Assembly: GCA_016463385.1 (NCBI GenBank)
Contig: JAEMRL010000044.1
Coordinates: 1 to 10,541, forward strand
Source: Thermoleophilia bacterium
GTDB taxonomy: Bacteria; Actinomycetota; Thermoleophilia; Miltoncostaeales; Miltoncostaeaceae
Reading direction: 5' to 3'
DNA length: 10,541 nucleotides
Below, in pieces: positions 1 through 5,808 of the stretch. The stretch's first letter is position 1. Each line of letters opens with the position of its first letter. The translations under genes and the position numbers were made by a program. The notes beneath the pieces were generated by a model. That model ran no database searches and was not told the origin of the DNA. It saw nothing but the letters and a program-made list of their open reading frames with translations.

Positions 1-141
1 TGGGGGACGCAGTCGAGGGGATCACGCGCCGAAGGGGGGCCAAGGTGGTTCTCCTGGACTGGATGTACCGGCCTGACCGTCATGGCCGGGCTCGTGCGTA
101 CACCCCCCTTCGGCGCGTGATCCCCTCGACTGCGTCCCCCA
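1..141. repeat. Perfect 39-bp inverted repeat (1-39 / 103-141) with a 63-nt spacer
   Basis: Bases 1-39 are the exact reverse complement of bases 103-141. The inner boundary is sharp, because 40 and 102 do not pair. The outer boundary cannot be seen because the left arm starts at base 1. The 63-nt spacer carries its own hairpin: ccggcc (68-73) pairs with ggccgg (84-89), and tgac/gtca nest inside with one unpaired base. The structure begins 13 bases past the stop codon of the minus-strand bPH2 gene. It could be a very strong terminator, a MITE-like palindromic element, or a fold-back assembly artefact at a contig end. Nothing in the sequence alone decides between these. Confidence 0.85.
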
Positions 142-150
142 TTCGGGGGA
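135..150 (-). terminator. Short hairpin downstream of the bPH2 gene
   Basis: TCCCCC (135-140) and GGGGGA (145-150) form a 6-bp stem around a 4-base loop. On the minus strand the hairpin begins 4 nt after the stop codon of the bPH2-domain gene. There is no T-tract, as is common in high-GC actinobacteria. Its outer half overlaps the right arm of the 39-bp inverted repeat, so the two structures cannot form together. Confidence 0.45.
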
Positions 151-154
151 TCCG

Positions 155-661
155 TCAGAGACCGGTGGCGGTGGGCCCGGGGCTCGAGTGCGAGTACTGG
201 GCCACGATCCGCACCAGTTCCTGGGGATCGGAGATGCCCGTGAAGTTCAGGTTGCTGTCGCTGCTATCGGTACCTGCGGTGTCGAACTGAACGGCCCCCA
301 CCTTCAGGAGACGGTCCAGCAGGGTCTGCGAGATGCTCACGTTCTGAACCCGCTCGAACCGCGCGGTCTGCTCCCTCCGCGAGAGGATCCCCTGGCGGAC
401 GCGCAACCGCTGGGTGCTGACCACGTAGAAGGTCGCGTACCGCTGCAGGGCGTTGTAGGCGATCACGCCGAACACCAGCACCAGGGAGATCAGGAGCCAC
501 TGCCAGTACGGCAGGCCGGTGCCCCTGTCGTTGGCCCGCAGGAACCCCGCGATGATCACCGGGAGCAGCGCGATGGGTATGGACACGATGAGATAGCTCA
601 GGTGGGCCCGCCACGAGGGGCGGCCCTGCCAGAGGATCTTCTCGTCGTTCACCAACTCCAT
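155..661 (-). CDS. bPH2 (DUF304/YdbS-like) PH domain-containing membrane protein
   Basis: This 168-aa protein has the layout of the bacterial PH domain 2 (DUF304) family. A short cytoplasmic start containing D-E-K-I-L-W-Q-G-R-P-S-W is the usual N-terminal signature. Two hydrophobic segments follow at about residues 22-42 and 53-71. A C-terminal PH-like domain (about 74-156) contains the family pattern T-x(n)-R-x-R-Q-G-I-L-S-R-R-E near 83-97, then R-F-E-R-V-Q-N-V near 101-108. The family is small, membrane-anchored and mostly of unknown role; some members sit with membrane-stress or lipid-related genes. The ATG at 661 has no good Shine-Dalgarno. A TAGATT -10-like hexamer ends 7 nt upstream, which suits a leaderless transcript. 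The gene is divergent from acs. The family call is firm and the function is unknown. Confidence 0.85.
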   Translation of the reverse strand: MELVNDEKILWQGRPSWRAHLSYLIVSIPIALLPVIIAGFLRANDRGTGLPYWQWLLISLVLVFGVIAYNALQRYATFYVVSTQRLRVRQGILSRREQTARFERVQNVSISQTLLDRLLKVGAVQFDTAGTDSSDSNLNFTGISDPQELVRIVAQYSHSSPGPTATGL

Positions 662-774
662 GCGTGGGAATCTAACTCCGGGGTCGGCCGGATGACCACG
701 TTGGACACCGCGATAGTGCCGGAGGTTACGATGTCCGCCCCTCCCGGAGCACGTCAGAAGGCAAGGAGTCGCGC
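662..774. promoter_or_regulatory. Divergent promoter region between the bPH2 gene and acs
   Basis: For acs (+), TGGACA (702-707) and TACGAT (727-732) are separated by 19 bp. A strong AAGGAG ribosome site (763-768) lies 6 nt before the ATG. For the bPH2 gene (-), TGGTCA (complement of 693-698) and TAGATT (complement of 669-674) are separated by 18 bp, and the -10 element ends 7 nt before the start codon. The hexamer matches are partial (four or five of six to the sigma-70 consensus), so exact start sites are guesses. The acs ribosome site is convincing. Confidence 0.45.
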
Positions 775-2742
775 ATGAGCACCGACGGCCCGACCATCAC
801 GTCCCTGGAGCTCGAGGACCGGCGCTTCCCGCCGCCCGCGGCCTTCGCGGCGCAGGCCAACGCCCGGGAGGAGCTCTACGCGCGGGCCGCCGCCGACCCC
901 GAGGCGTTCTGGCTCGGCCAGGCCACGGACCTCCTGACCTGGGAGACCGAGCCGACCCAGGGCGTCGACCGCTCGAACCCGCCCTTCTTCACCTGGTTCG
1001 CCGACGGCACGCTGAACGCGAGCGTCAACTGCCTGGACCGCCACCTGGAGACCCGGGGCGACCAGGTCGCCTTCCACTGGGAGGGCGAACCGGACGAGCG
1101 GACGGACATCACCTACCGCGACCTCCACGAGCGCGTCTGCCGCCTCGCGAACGGGCTCCGGTCCCGCGGCGTCGGAAAGGGCGACCGCGTGGCGATCTAC
1201 CTCGGCATGGTGCCCGAGATCGTCGTCGCGATGCTGGCCTGCGCCCGCATCGGCGCGCCGCACACGGTGATCTTCGGCGGCTTCTCGCCCGACTCGGTGC
1301 GCGACCGCGTGCTCGACTGCGGGGTGACGGCGATGATCACCGGCGACGGCGCCTGGCGAGGCGGCAAGCTGGTGCCGCTGAAGGCCAACGTCGACGCCGC
1401 CCTGGAGGGCGCGCCCGACGTGCACACGTGCGTGGTGGTGCGGCGCACCGGGAACGAGATCGGCTGGGTCGAGGGCCGCGACCTCTGGTACCACGAGCTC
1501 GCCGCCGCGCAGCCGGCCGAGTGCGCGCCCGAGATGGTCAGCGCCGAGCACCCGCTCTACATCCTCTACACCTCGGGCTCCACGGGGAAGCCGAAGGGCA
1601 TCCTGCACACCACCGGCGGCTACCTGACGGGCGTGTCGGCCACCCACGGATGGGTGTTCGACCTGAAGGAGGGCGACGTCTACTGGTGCGCGGCCGACGC
1701 CGGCTGGGTCACCGGTCACAGCTACATCGTCTACGGGCCGCTCGCCAACGGCGCGACCAGCGTGCTCTACGAGGGCGCCCCGGGCACCCCCGACAAGGAC
1801 CGCTGGTGGGAGATCATCGCCCGCTACAAGGTGACGATCCTCTACTGCGCCCCGACGGCGATCCGCACCTTCATGAAGTGGGGCACCGAATACCCCGGGC
1901 GCCACGACCTGACCTCGCTGCGGCTGCTCGGCTCGGTGGGCGAGCCGATCAACCCCGAGGCCTGGATCTGGTACCGCGACACGATCGGCGGAGGCACCTG
2001 CCCGGTGGTCGACACCTGGTGGCAGACCGAGACCGGCAACATCATGATCTCGCCGCTGCCGGGCGTGACGACGCTGAAGCCGGGCTCGGCCACGAAGCCC
2101 CTCCCGGGCATCTCGGCCGACGTGGTGGACGCCAACGGCGCGAGCGTCCCCCTCGGCGAGGGCGGCTACCTGGTGCTGACGGAGCCCTGGCCGGGCATGC
2201 TGCGCACGCTCTACGGCGACGACGACCGCTTCGTGGACACCTACTGGAGCCAGTACCCGGGCATGTACCTCGCCGGGGACGGCGTCCGGCGCGACACCGA
2301 CGGTGACTACTGGCTGCTGGGCCGCATCGACGACGTCATGAACGTCTCCGGGCACCGGCTCTCGACGATCGAGATCGAGAGCGCCCTGGTCGACCACCCC
2401 AAGGTGGCCGAGGCCGCCGTCGTCGGCGCCGCCGACGAGACCACCGGCCAGGCGATCGCCGCCTTCGTGACGCTGAAGGGCGACGTGGTGGGCGACGAGT
2501 CGATCATCGCCGAGCTGCGCCAGCACGTGGCCACCAAGATCGGCGCCATCGCCCGCCCGAAGTCGATCGTGCTGACCGACGACCTGCCGAAGACCCGCTC
2601 GGGCAAGATCATGCGCCGCCTGCTGCGGGACATCTCCGAGAACCGCCAGCTCGGCGACGTGACGACGCTCGCCAACGAGGACGTCGTGTCGGAGATCGCC
2701 GGCATGGCCGCCGCCGAGCGCGGGGACGGATCCAAGAAGTGA
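775..2742 (+). CDS. acs: Acetyl-CoA synthetase (acetate--CoA ligase, AMP-forming)
   Basis: This cytoplasmic enzyme of the ANL superfamily converts acetate, ATP and CoA to acetyl-CoA through an acetyl-adenylate (EC 6.2.1.1). The 655-aa length matches typical Acs. The P-loop-like A3 motif Y-T-S-G-S-T-G-K-P-K-G is at 265-275. The A5 motif T-W-W-Q-T-E-T-G is at 414-421; its Trp at about 416 is the residue that closes the acyl pocket to acetate size. The A8 hinge region G-R-I-D-D-V-M-N-V-S-G-H-R-L is at 516-529, with hinge Asp 519. The A10 motif P-K-T-R-S-G-K is at 605-611, where Lys611 is the catalytic lysine and, in characterised Acs, the site of regulatory acetylation by Pat-type enzymes. The AAGGAG site 6 nt upstream fixes the ATG start. 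No acetyltransferase or deacetylase gene is nearby. Propionyl-CoA synthetase is less likely, given the Trp. Confidence 0.97.
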   Translation: MSTDGPTITSLELEDRRFPPPAAFAAQANAREELYARAAADPEAFWLGQATDLLTWETEPTQGVDRSNPPFFTWFADGTLNASVNCLDRHLETRGDQVAFHWEGEPDERTDITYRDLHERVCRLANGLRSRGVGKGDRVAIYLGMVPEIVVAMLACARIGAPHTVIFGGFSPDSVRDRVLDCGVTAMITGDGAWRGGKLVPLKANVDAALEGAPDVHTCVVVRRTGNEIGWVEGRDLWYHELAAAQPAECAPEMVSAEHPLYILYTSGSTGKPKGILHTTGGYLTGVSATHGWVFDLKEGDVYWCAADAGWVTGHSYIVYGPLANGATSVLYEGAPGTPDKDRWWEIIARYKVTILYCAPTAIRTFMKWGTEYPGRHDLTSLRLLGSVGEPINPEAWIWYRDTIGGGTCPVVDTWWQTETGNIMISPLPGVTTLKPGSATKPLPGISADVVDANGASVPLGEGGYLVLTEPWPGMLRTLYGDDDRFVDTYWSQYPGMYLAGDGVRRDTDGDYWLLGRIDDVMNVSGHRLSTIEIESALVDHPKVAEAAVVGAADETTGQAIAAFVTLKGDVVGDESIIAELRQHVATKIGAIARPKSIVLTDDLPKTRSGKIMRRLLRDISENRQLGDVTTLANEDVVSEIAGMAAAERGDGSKK

Positions 2743-2749
2743 GTCCGCT

Positions 2750-2781
2750 CCGCTCCGGGGGCCCGGCGGCCCCCGGAGCGG
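2750..2781. terminator. Bidirectional terminator hairpin between acs and mgsA
   Basis: A perfect 14-bp GC-rich stem (2750-2763 with 2768-2781) closes a 4-base loop, cggc. It lies 7 nt past the acs stop and 7 nt past the mgsA stop, exactly between two convergent genes, so it can serve both. There is no T-tract on either strand, as is usual for intrinsic terminators in GC-rich actinobacteria. Confidence 0.8.
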
Positions 2782-2788
2782 ATGCGCC

Positions 2789-3223
2789 TCAGGCGATCGC
2801 GGGCTCCAGGGGCTGGAGCGGCTCGACCATGCGCTGGTACGGCCCGCGCAGCAGCGGGCTCGAGAGCAGGAAGTCGGCGGTCGCGCGGTTGCAGGCGATC
2901 GGGCAGTCGTGCACCACGGCGATCCGCAGCAGCGCCTTCACATCGACGTCATGGGGCTGCGGCTGCAGCGGGTCCCAGAAGAAGATGACGATGTCCAGGC
3001 GTCCCTCGGCGATCCCGGCGCCGACCTGCTGGTCGCCTCCGAGCGGGCCGCTCAGGAAGCGCTGCACGGGCAGGCCGAGGGCGTCCTCGACCAGCCCTCC
3101 CGTGGTCCCCGTGGCGAACAGCTCGTGGTCCTCGAGCGTGCCGCGGTTGAAGCGGGCCCAGTCGAGGAGGTCGAGCTTGCGGTTGTCGTGCGCGATGAGC
3201 GCGATGCGCTTGCGGTCGTCCAT
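2789..3223 (-). CDS. mgsA: Methylglyoxal synthase
   Basis: MgsA converts dihydroxyacetone phosphate to methylglyoxal and phosphate (EC 4.2.3.3). This is the entry to the glycolytic bypass that relieves phosphate limitation and sugar-phosphate stress. The 144-aa protein aligns by eye with E. coli MgsA at a constant offset of 7. A-H-D is at 11-13 (His12, equivalent to His19). The phosphate-binding A-T-G-T-T-G is at 37-42. S-G-P-L-G-G-D-Q-Q-V-G-A is at 58-69, with catalytic Asp64 (Asp71). F-F-W-D-P-L is at 81-86 (Asp84), and H-D-V-D is at 91-94 (His91 and Asp94). All catalytic positions are intact. A GGAG (complement of 3228-3231) sits 4 nt before the ATG, slightly close. It lies downstream of an unrecognised gene on the same strand (85-nt gap) and converges on acs. 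No glyoxalase is in the window. Confidence 0.96.
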   Translation of the reverse strand: MDDRKRIALIAHDNRKLDLLDWARFNRGTLEDHELFATGTTGGLVEDALGLPVQRFLSGPLGGDQQVGAGIAEGRLDIVIFFWDPLQPQPHDVDVKALLRIAVVHDCPIACNRATADFLLSSPLLRGPYQRMVEPLQPLEPAIA

Positions 3224-3308
3224 GTGTCTCCAATGATCTCGCGGTGGACGGCGAGGTCACGGTAGCGCGGGTCGCCCTCGGCGCACGTTGAGATGTCGTG
3301 AAGGCTTC

Positions 3309-3857
3309 TCAGAGTCCGGGCGGAAGCGACCGGCCCGCCGCCGCGAGCCGGTCGTGGGCGTGGGCGAGCGCGAACGACAGGGCGTTTCGCGGCGCCGCCC
3401 GCCGGTCGGACTCCCGGAACCAGGCGACGACGCCCTCGATGCCGAGCGCCAGGGTGAGGCGATCGGGGTCGTCGTCGGCCGCCAGCGCGACGAGCAGCGC
3501 CAGCGCCGCGATCTCGGCGTGCGGACCGGACTCCTCGGGGCGGTCCGAGACGCGCGGGACCAGCCCCGCGCGCGTCTCCAGCAGCTCGATCTCCACCCGG
3601 GCGCGGCCGGGCCCCTCCCAGGGCACGACCGCCAGCGTGCCGGGCACGCCGAGACCCTCCAGCGGCACGAGATCGCCCGGCAGCGCCCCCTCGGCGGACG
3701 CGATGCGCGATGCGAGGCCGACGAGCGCGGCCCGGAAGGCCTCCCAGCGCCCCGTGGAGCTGCCCCCGGCGGCGATCGCGGTCAGGCCGATGCCGAGGGC
3801 GAGCCGGTCGGCGGACTCGGAGGCGGGCCAACGGCCCGGGGCGGGGTGCAGCAGCAC
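3309..3857 (-). CDS. Hypothetical protein, start uncertain (GTG at 3857, or ACG at 3926)
   Basis: I do not recognise this family. With the only canonical in-frame start (GTG at 3857) the protein is 182 aa, soluble, Ala/Leu-rich and acidic. It has an alternating strand-like segment (V-E-I-E-L-L-E at 88-94) and a hydrophobic helix at about 114-127. There is no signal peptide, membrane helix or obvious catalytic motif. The GTG has no ribosome site. The frame stays open for 23 more codons to ACG at 3924-3926, which is preceded at an ideal 7 nt by AGGAG (complement of 3934-3938). An in-frame TAG lies beyond that, with no ATG, GTG or TTG in between. The true protein is therefore probably about 205 aa, from a near-cognate start or from a sequence error at that codon. 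It is followed by mgsA after 85 nt and may be co-transcribed with it. Confidence 0.7.
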   Translation of the reverse strand: MLLHPAPGRWPASESADRLALGIGLTAIAAGGSSTGRWEAFRAALVGLASRIASAEGALPGDLVPLEGLGVPGTLAVVPWEGPGRARVEIELLETRAGLVPRVSDRPEESGPHAEIAALALLVALAADDDPDRLTLALGIEGVVAWFRESDRRAAPRNALSFALAHAHDRLAAAGRSLPPGL

Positions 3858-3926
3858 GGCGGCGCGGCGCGGGCCGTGCAGCGCGATCTCCGCGCGGGCG
3901 ATCGGTTTACGGCTCAGCAGGGACGT

Positions 3927-4032
3927 GGCGGCTCTCCTGGAAGTGGGGGTCGCTAGCCGCGACTAGCGCGGCGACGCGCTCCCTGATCGCCGTTTGACTT
4001 AGCAACAGGCTAAATGACTACCGTTCCCGGCG
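3927..4032. promoter_or_regulatory. Divergent regulatory region with two dyads ahead of the CDF transporter
   Basis: This region separates the minus-strand hypothetical gene from the CDF gene. Towards the CDF gene, TTGACT (3994-3999) and TACCGT (4019-4024) are 19 bp apart, with the -10-like element ending 8 nt before the ATG. A dyad TTAGC-N5-GCTAA (3999-4013) lies within that long spacer. MerR-type metal-responsive promoters have this geometry, although the -10 match is weak. A second dyad, CGCTAG-N6-CTAGCG (3951-3956 / 3963-3968), lies close to the AGGAG of the hypothetical gene. The CDF ATG has no Shine-Dalgarno, and an in-frame TGA at 4015-4017 rules out an upstream start, so leaderless translation is likely. 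Confidence 0.4.
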
Positions 4033-4917
4033 ATGGACGCCCGCCCCGAATCCCACTCGCGGTCCAATCGCGCGGCGGCGATGCTGTCGATCGCCTCGAA
4101 CGCGGTGCTCATGCTGGCGAAGCTCGTCGTCGGCCTGGTGACCGGGTCGGTCGCGGTGCTCTCCGACGCGGCCAACTCCGGGGGCGACCTGGTGGCCTCG
4201 GGGATCGCCTACGCCGGGGTGCGGGCGGCCGCCCGGCCCGCCGACGACAACCACCCCTACGGCCACGAGAAGACCGAGAACCTGGCCGCCCTGATCGAGG
4301 GCGTCCTGGTGCTGGCCGCGGGCGCCGTGGTCGCGGTGGAGGCGACCCGGCGGCTGATCGACGGCTCGGCGCCGCTGGTGGACCTGAACCTCGCCGTCGC
4401 GGTGATGGTGGTGTCGGCGCTCGTCAACCTCGCCGTCTCGCAGCGGCTGCGCCGTGTCGCCCGCCGCACGGGATCGCCGGCGATCGAGGGGGACGCGGCG
4501 CACCTCGCCTCCGACGTCTGGACCTCCGGCGGCGCCGCCGCAGGGCTGATCCTGGTGGCGATCACCGGCTGGACGCCGGTCGATGCGCTCGTCGGCATCG
4601 CGATCTCGCTCTACGTGATCGTGGTCGGCGCGCGCCTCACCTGGCGGGCGGTCCAGGTGCTGCTCGACAGCAGCCTGCCCCCGGAGGAACTCGCGGCGAT
4701 CGAAGGCGTCCTCGCCGGCTTCGCGGCGGACGAGCAGGTGAGCTTCCACGCCCTGCGCGGCCGCCGCGCGGGCAGCAAGCGCCACGTCGACATGCACATG
4801 GTCGTCCCCCCCGACACGACCGTCCGCCACGGCCATCTGATGAGCGGCCGGGTGAAGGGCGCGGTGCGGGAGGCGCTGCCGAACGCCGAGGTCCTGATCC
4901 ACCTCGAGGACCACTGA
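4033..4917 (+). CDS. Cation diffusion facilitator (CDF) family metal efflux transporter
   Basis: This 294-aa inner-membrane antiporter would export a divalent metal (Zn, Fe, Mn or Co) against protons. About six transmembrane segments fill residues 15-215, and a cytoplasmic domain follows (about 216-294). The TM2 metal site reads S-D-A-A-N-S-G-G-D (44-52), and TM5 has H-L-A-S-D (157-161). The four transport-site ligands are therefore Asn48, Asp52, His157 and Asp161, an N-D/H-D set. FieF-type proteins have D-D/H-D and typical zinc types H-D/H-D. H-P-Y-G-H-E-K (74-80) is the conserved loop after TM2. In the C-terminal domain His239, His255, His290 and Glu292 match the binuclear cytoplasmic site of E. 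coli FieF. There is no His-rich loop. ATG 4033 is the only in-frame start after a TGA. Family is certain; the metal is not predictable. Confidence 0.93.
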   Translation: MDARPESHSRSNRAAAMLSIASNAVLMLAKLVVGLVTGSVAVLSDAANSGGDLVASGIAYAGVRAAARPADDNHPYGHEKTENLAALIEGVLVLAAGAVVAVEATRRLIDGSAPLVDLNLAVAVMVVSALVNLAVSQRLRRVARRTGSPAIEGDAAHLASDVWTSGGAAAGLILVAITGWTPVDALVGIAISLYVIVVGARLTWRAVQVLLDSSLPPEELAAIEGVLAGFAADEQVSFHALRGRRAGSKRHVDMHMVVPPDTTVRHGHLMSGRVKGAVREALPNAEVLIHLEDH

Positions 4918-4972
4918 CCCTTCACGGACGGCCGCCGGAGGAAAGCCGCGGGCGACGTCGAACGGTCGTCGC

Positions 4973-5164
4973 ATGACGACTCAGACGCTCGCCCTCCACT
5001 CCGACGACGACACGCAGCAGGTGTCGCGTCCGGTCCCGTCCGATTCCATGCCGCGCCGCCTGGCGGAGATGGACCTCGACCCCCCCTCGGGCCCCGTGCC
5101 CGCGGACGTCCTGGCCTACTTCGAGGCCGCGCTCGCGCGAGAGGGTCGTCGCAGGGCCGCCTGA
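4973..5164 (+). CDS. Small hypothetical protein, 63 aa
   Basis: The frame encodes 63 residues. It begins with a polar, Asp/Gln/Ser-rich and probably disordered half. It ends in a short amphipathic helix-like segment, P-A-D-V-L-A-Y-F-E-A-A-L-A-R-E-G (44-59), and an Arg-rich tail. Third codon positions are strongly G/C, as in the flanking genes, which supports coding. It follows the CDF gene by 55 bp on the same strand. The only good purine-rich site (ggaggaaa, about 4937-4944) is about 28 nt upstream, too far for a normal ribosome site. A distinctive hairpin follows the stop. I do not recognise the family. It may be a genuine small protein of this lineage or a chance frame. Confidence 0.5.
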   Translation: MTTQTLALHSDDDTQQVSRPVPSDSMPRRLAEMDLDPPSGPVPADVLAYFEAALAREGRRRAA

Positions 5165-5181
5165 GCCCACCGGCATGACCT

Positions 5182-5201
5182 CCGGGGCCGAACGGCCCCG
5201 G
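5182..5201 (+). terminator. Terminator-like hairpin after the 63-aa gene
   Basis: CCGGGGCC (5182-5189) and GGCCCCGG (5194-5201) form a perfect 8-bp stem with the loop gaac. It lies 17 nt after the stop codon of the small hypothetical gene. No T-tract follows. It could separate the CDF / small-protein pair from the HTH gene downstream. Confidence 0.5.
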
Positions 5202-5320
5202 CCCGGAGGCGCTCCGTACCTCACGAGCGCCGCCGCTGACGCTGCGCCCGCGGCGCTCTGGCGCGAGGCCGCGAGGCTGTGGTGGGATCGTGGGTACACC
5301 ACCACGAACGGAGCCCCGCC
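5202..5320 (+). promoter_or_regulatory. Leader of the HTH gene with a GTGGTG/CACCAC dyad and ribosome site
   Basis: A dyad GTGGTG (5279-5284) / CACCAC (5297-5302) precedes a clean ribosome site GGAG (5310-5313), 7 nt before the ATG at 5321. This site fixes the start there and not at the upstream in-frame GTG (5279), which has no ribosome site. Because the downstream protein has an HTH, the dyad is a candidate autoregulatory operator; that is inference. I see no convincing -35/-10 pair. Confidence 0.35.
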
Positions 5321-5734
5321 ATGAGCGTTCACCCCGACGGCCTTCAGGATCTGGTCACCCGGGCGCACATCGCGAGGAGGCTCCACATCCCGCGGTCGAG
5401 GGTGGACGAGGCGGTCGCCTCCGAGGGGTTCCCCGCTCCGCTCGGCCGGGTCGGCCCCTCCCGGGTGTGGCGGTGGTCGGAGGTGCGCACCTGGGCCGAG
5501 GAGGCGACCGGCAGCCCGGGCGGGCCGAGCGCCGAGGGCATGCGCCTCGCCCACATCCGCGACCACTTCCGCGCGGCGGGCTTCCGGCTGAAGATCACCC
5601 GCTCCGGGGACGGAGGGTGGCAGGCGCTGAAGATCGCCTCGGGCCGCCCGTCGGCGGCCGGGCAGTCGTTCGCCGGCGCGAGCGCCCTGGAGGCGGCCGA
5701 GAACGCGCTGGCCTGGCTGGAGACGCACCACTGA
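5321..5734 (+). CDS. AlpA/MerR-like helix-turn-helix protein with a C-terminal alpha/beta domain
   Basis: This 137-aa protein opens with a winged-HTH of the AlpA / excisionase-like type (about 10-62). Residues L-V-T-R-A-H-I-A-R-R-L (11-21) form the first helices, followed by a recognition helix around 27-35. The wing has the family pattern G-F-P-x-P and ends in R-V-W-R-W-S-E-V-R-T-W (48-58). Such domains bind DNA as small regulators or recombination directionality factors. After a Gly/Ser/Pro linker (64-72), residues 75-135 look like an alpha-beta-beta-alpha unit. G-G-W-Q-A-L (98-103) and a terminal helix S-A-L-E-A-A-E-N-A-L (121-130) resemble HicB-type antitoxin or dsRNA-binding folds. No integrase or phage gene is near, so a role as excisionase is unsupported. 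The DNA-binding call is good; the target is unknown. Confidence 0.8.
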   Translation: MSVHPDGLQDLVTRAHIARRLHIPRSRVDEAVASEGFPAPLGRVGPSRVWRWSEVRTWAEEATGSPGGPSAEGMRLAHIRDHFRAAGFRLKITRSGDGGWQALKIASGRPSAAGQSFAGASALEAAENALAWLETHH

Positions 5735-5808
5735 CCTGAGCCCACGCGCAGGGGTGTGTCGAGGACTCGCTTGCTCGACTCCGGCTGCAGGATGCCGATG
5801 GAAGAGGA

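Noticed and set aside
45..778. Plus-strand frames at 45-290 and 188-778 opposite the bPH2 gene
   Set aside because: They are complements of a recognisable DUF304 protein and the palindrome; no ribosome site or recognisable domain.
754..2526. 590-codon open frame antisense to acs
   Set aside because: It lies fully across acs, whose motifs are unambiguous. Its translation is low-complexity Ala/Arg/Gly/Val/His with no domain, as expected from the complement of GC-biased codons.
3052..3831. 259-codon minus-strand frame bridging the hypothetical gene and mgsA, with a natural-looking stretch around 3230-3310
   Set aside because: It overlaps both genes in another frame. The natural look of the short stretch reflects the lower GC of the intergenic gap, and no start or ribosome site supports it.
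3999..4017. DtxR/IdeR iron box in the CDF promoter
   Set aside because: One half (AGGCTAA) resembles the box, but the symmetric partner does not fit at the required spacing. A TTAGC-N5-GCTAA dyad describes the bases better.
4018..4974. Antisense frame and a same-strand frame (from 4014) overlapping the CDF gene
   Set aside because: Only the 4033-4917 frame gives membrane helices and CDF metal-site motifs; the others are Arg/Gly-rich shadows.
5279..5320. Earlier GTG start (5279) for the HTH protein
   Set aside because: GGAG at 5310-5313 sits 7 nt before ATG 5321, while GTG 5279 has no ribosome site and adds 14 residues with no place in the HTH fold.
5321..5734. Phage or ICE excisionase
   Set aside because: The HTH type fits, but no integrase, attachment repeat or other mobile gene is visible in the window.
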